NCBI GenBank assembly: GCA_964547485.1
Contig: CAZJNU010000068.1
Coordinates: 1-14,137 of the forward strand
Length of the DNA: 14,137 nt
From: JACJWR01 sp964547485
GTDB lineage: Bacteria; Actinomycetota; Actinomycetes; S36-B12; UBA10799
Reading direction: 5' to 3'
Every line of letters starts with the position of its first letter. Position 1 is the first letter of the stretch. Below the pieces are notes generated by a model that was not told where the DNA came from, made no database searches, and worked only from the letters and a program-made list of their open reading frames with translations. Positions 14,081 through 14,137 of this stretch are shown piece by piece. The translations under genes and the position numbers were made by a program.

Positions 14081-14137
14081 ATGGTGGATCGAGCGAATCG
14101 TCCGGCCCTCGTTGCCGCCGACGGCCGCCGTCGTGGG
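14081..14137 (+). CDS. Possible start of a further gene, cut by the window end
   Basis: An ATG at 14081 opens a frame that stays open to the last base (19 codons). An in-frame ATG at 14069 is an alternative, and GGATGGG at 14067-14073 could serve as a ribosome site for the later one. The predicted peptide is basic and Ala-rich with no recognisable domain. The stretch is too short to exclude chance, since open frames are common at this GC content. The gap 13995-14080 shows only weak hairpins and no clear terminator. Confidence 0.25.
   Translation, partial: MVDRANRPALVAADGRRRG

Overview
The window looks like chromosomal DNA from a high-GC actinomycete. The evidence is the GC-rich codon use on both strands, frequent GTG starts, GTGA/ATGA gene overlaps, a DUF222-type HNH endonuclease tail at the left edge, a small Actinobacteria-style helix-turn-helix protein, and a lipoprotein behind a clean TTGACA-N17-TAGCGT promoter. 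No genus can be named. I see no rRNA, tRNA, CRISPR array, insertion sequence or phage structural gene.

Left part (1-6267). The end of an HNH endonuclease gene (+) faces a tight four-gene run on the minus strand. In transcription order this run is a FIST-domain sensor (6267-5134), a very large soluble hybrid histidine kinase with PAS, PAS, GAF-like, HisKA, HATPase and two receiver domains (5129-2058), a roughly 91-residue HTH protein (2022-1747), and an amidase-signature hydrolase with an intact Lys-Ser-Ser triad (1727-336). Gaps are 4, 35 and 19 bases, so these are probably one transcription unit. None of the four has a convincing membrane segment, so it reads as a cytosolic sensing module. 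FIST proteins are thought to bind small ligands such as amino acids and are often encoded beside signalling genes. An amidase at the end of the same operon suggests, but does not prove, a link to an amide or amino-acid metabolite.

Middle part (6268-12243). A divergent control region of about 190 bases carries 11-bp-phased TCTTG boxes. It is followed on the plus strand by a small two-helix membrane protein, a family-2 glycosyltransferase and a GT-B/family-4-like glycosyltransferase, joined by two successive 4-base GTGA overlaps. This set meets, tail to tail with a 22-base overlap, a minus-strand pair. That pair is a two-domain nucleotidyltransferase-like plus thymidylate-kinase-like protein and an 11-helix membrane protein resembling YfhO/GT-C enzymes, joined by an ATGA overlap. 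Together these five genes look like a small locus for building or decorating an extracellular glycan or glycolipid. The product cannot be read from sequence.

Right part (12244-14137). A divergent intergenic region holds a good sigma-70-type promoter for a 520-residue lipoprotein and a possible leaderless promoter for the kinase-like gene. The lipoprotein has a Pro-rich linker and twelve cysteines in its mature ectodomain. I do not recognise its family. The last bases may contain the start of another gene.

There is no gene-free stretch longer than 300 bases. The larger gaps are 175-335, 6268-6460, 12244-12431 and 13995-14080.
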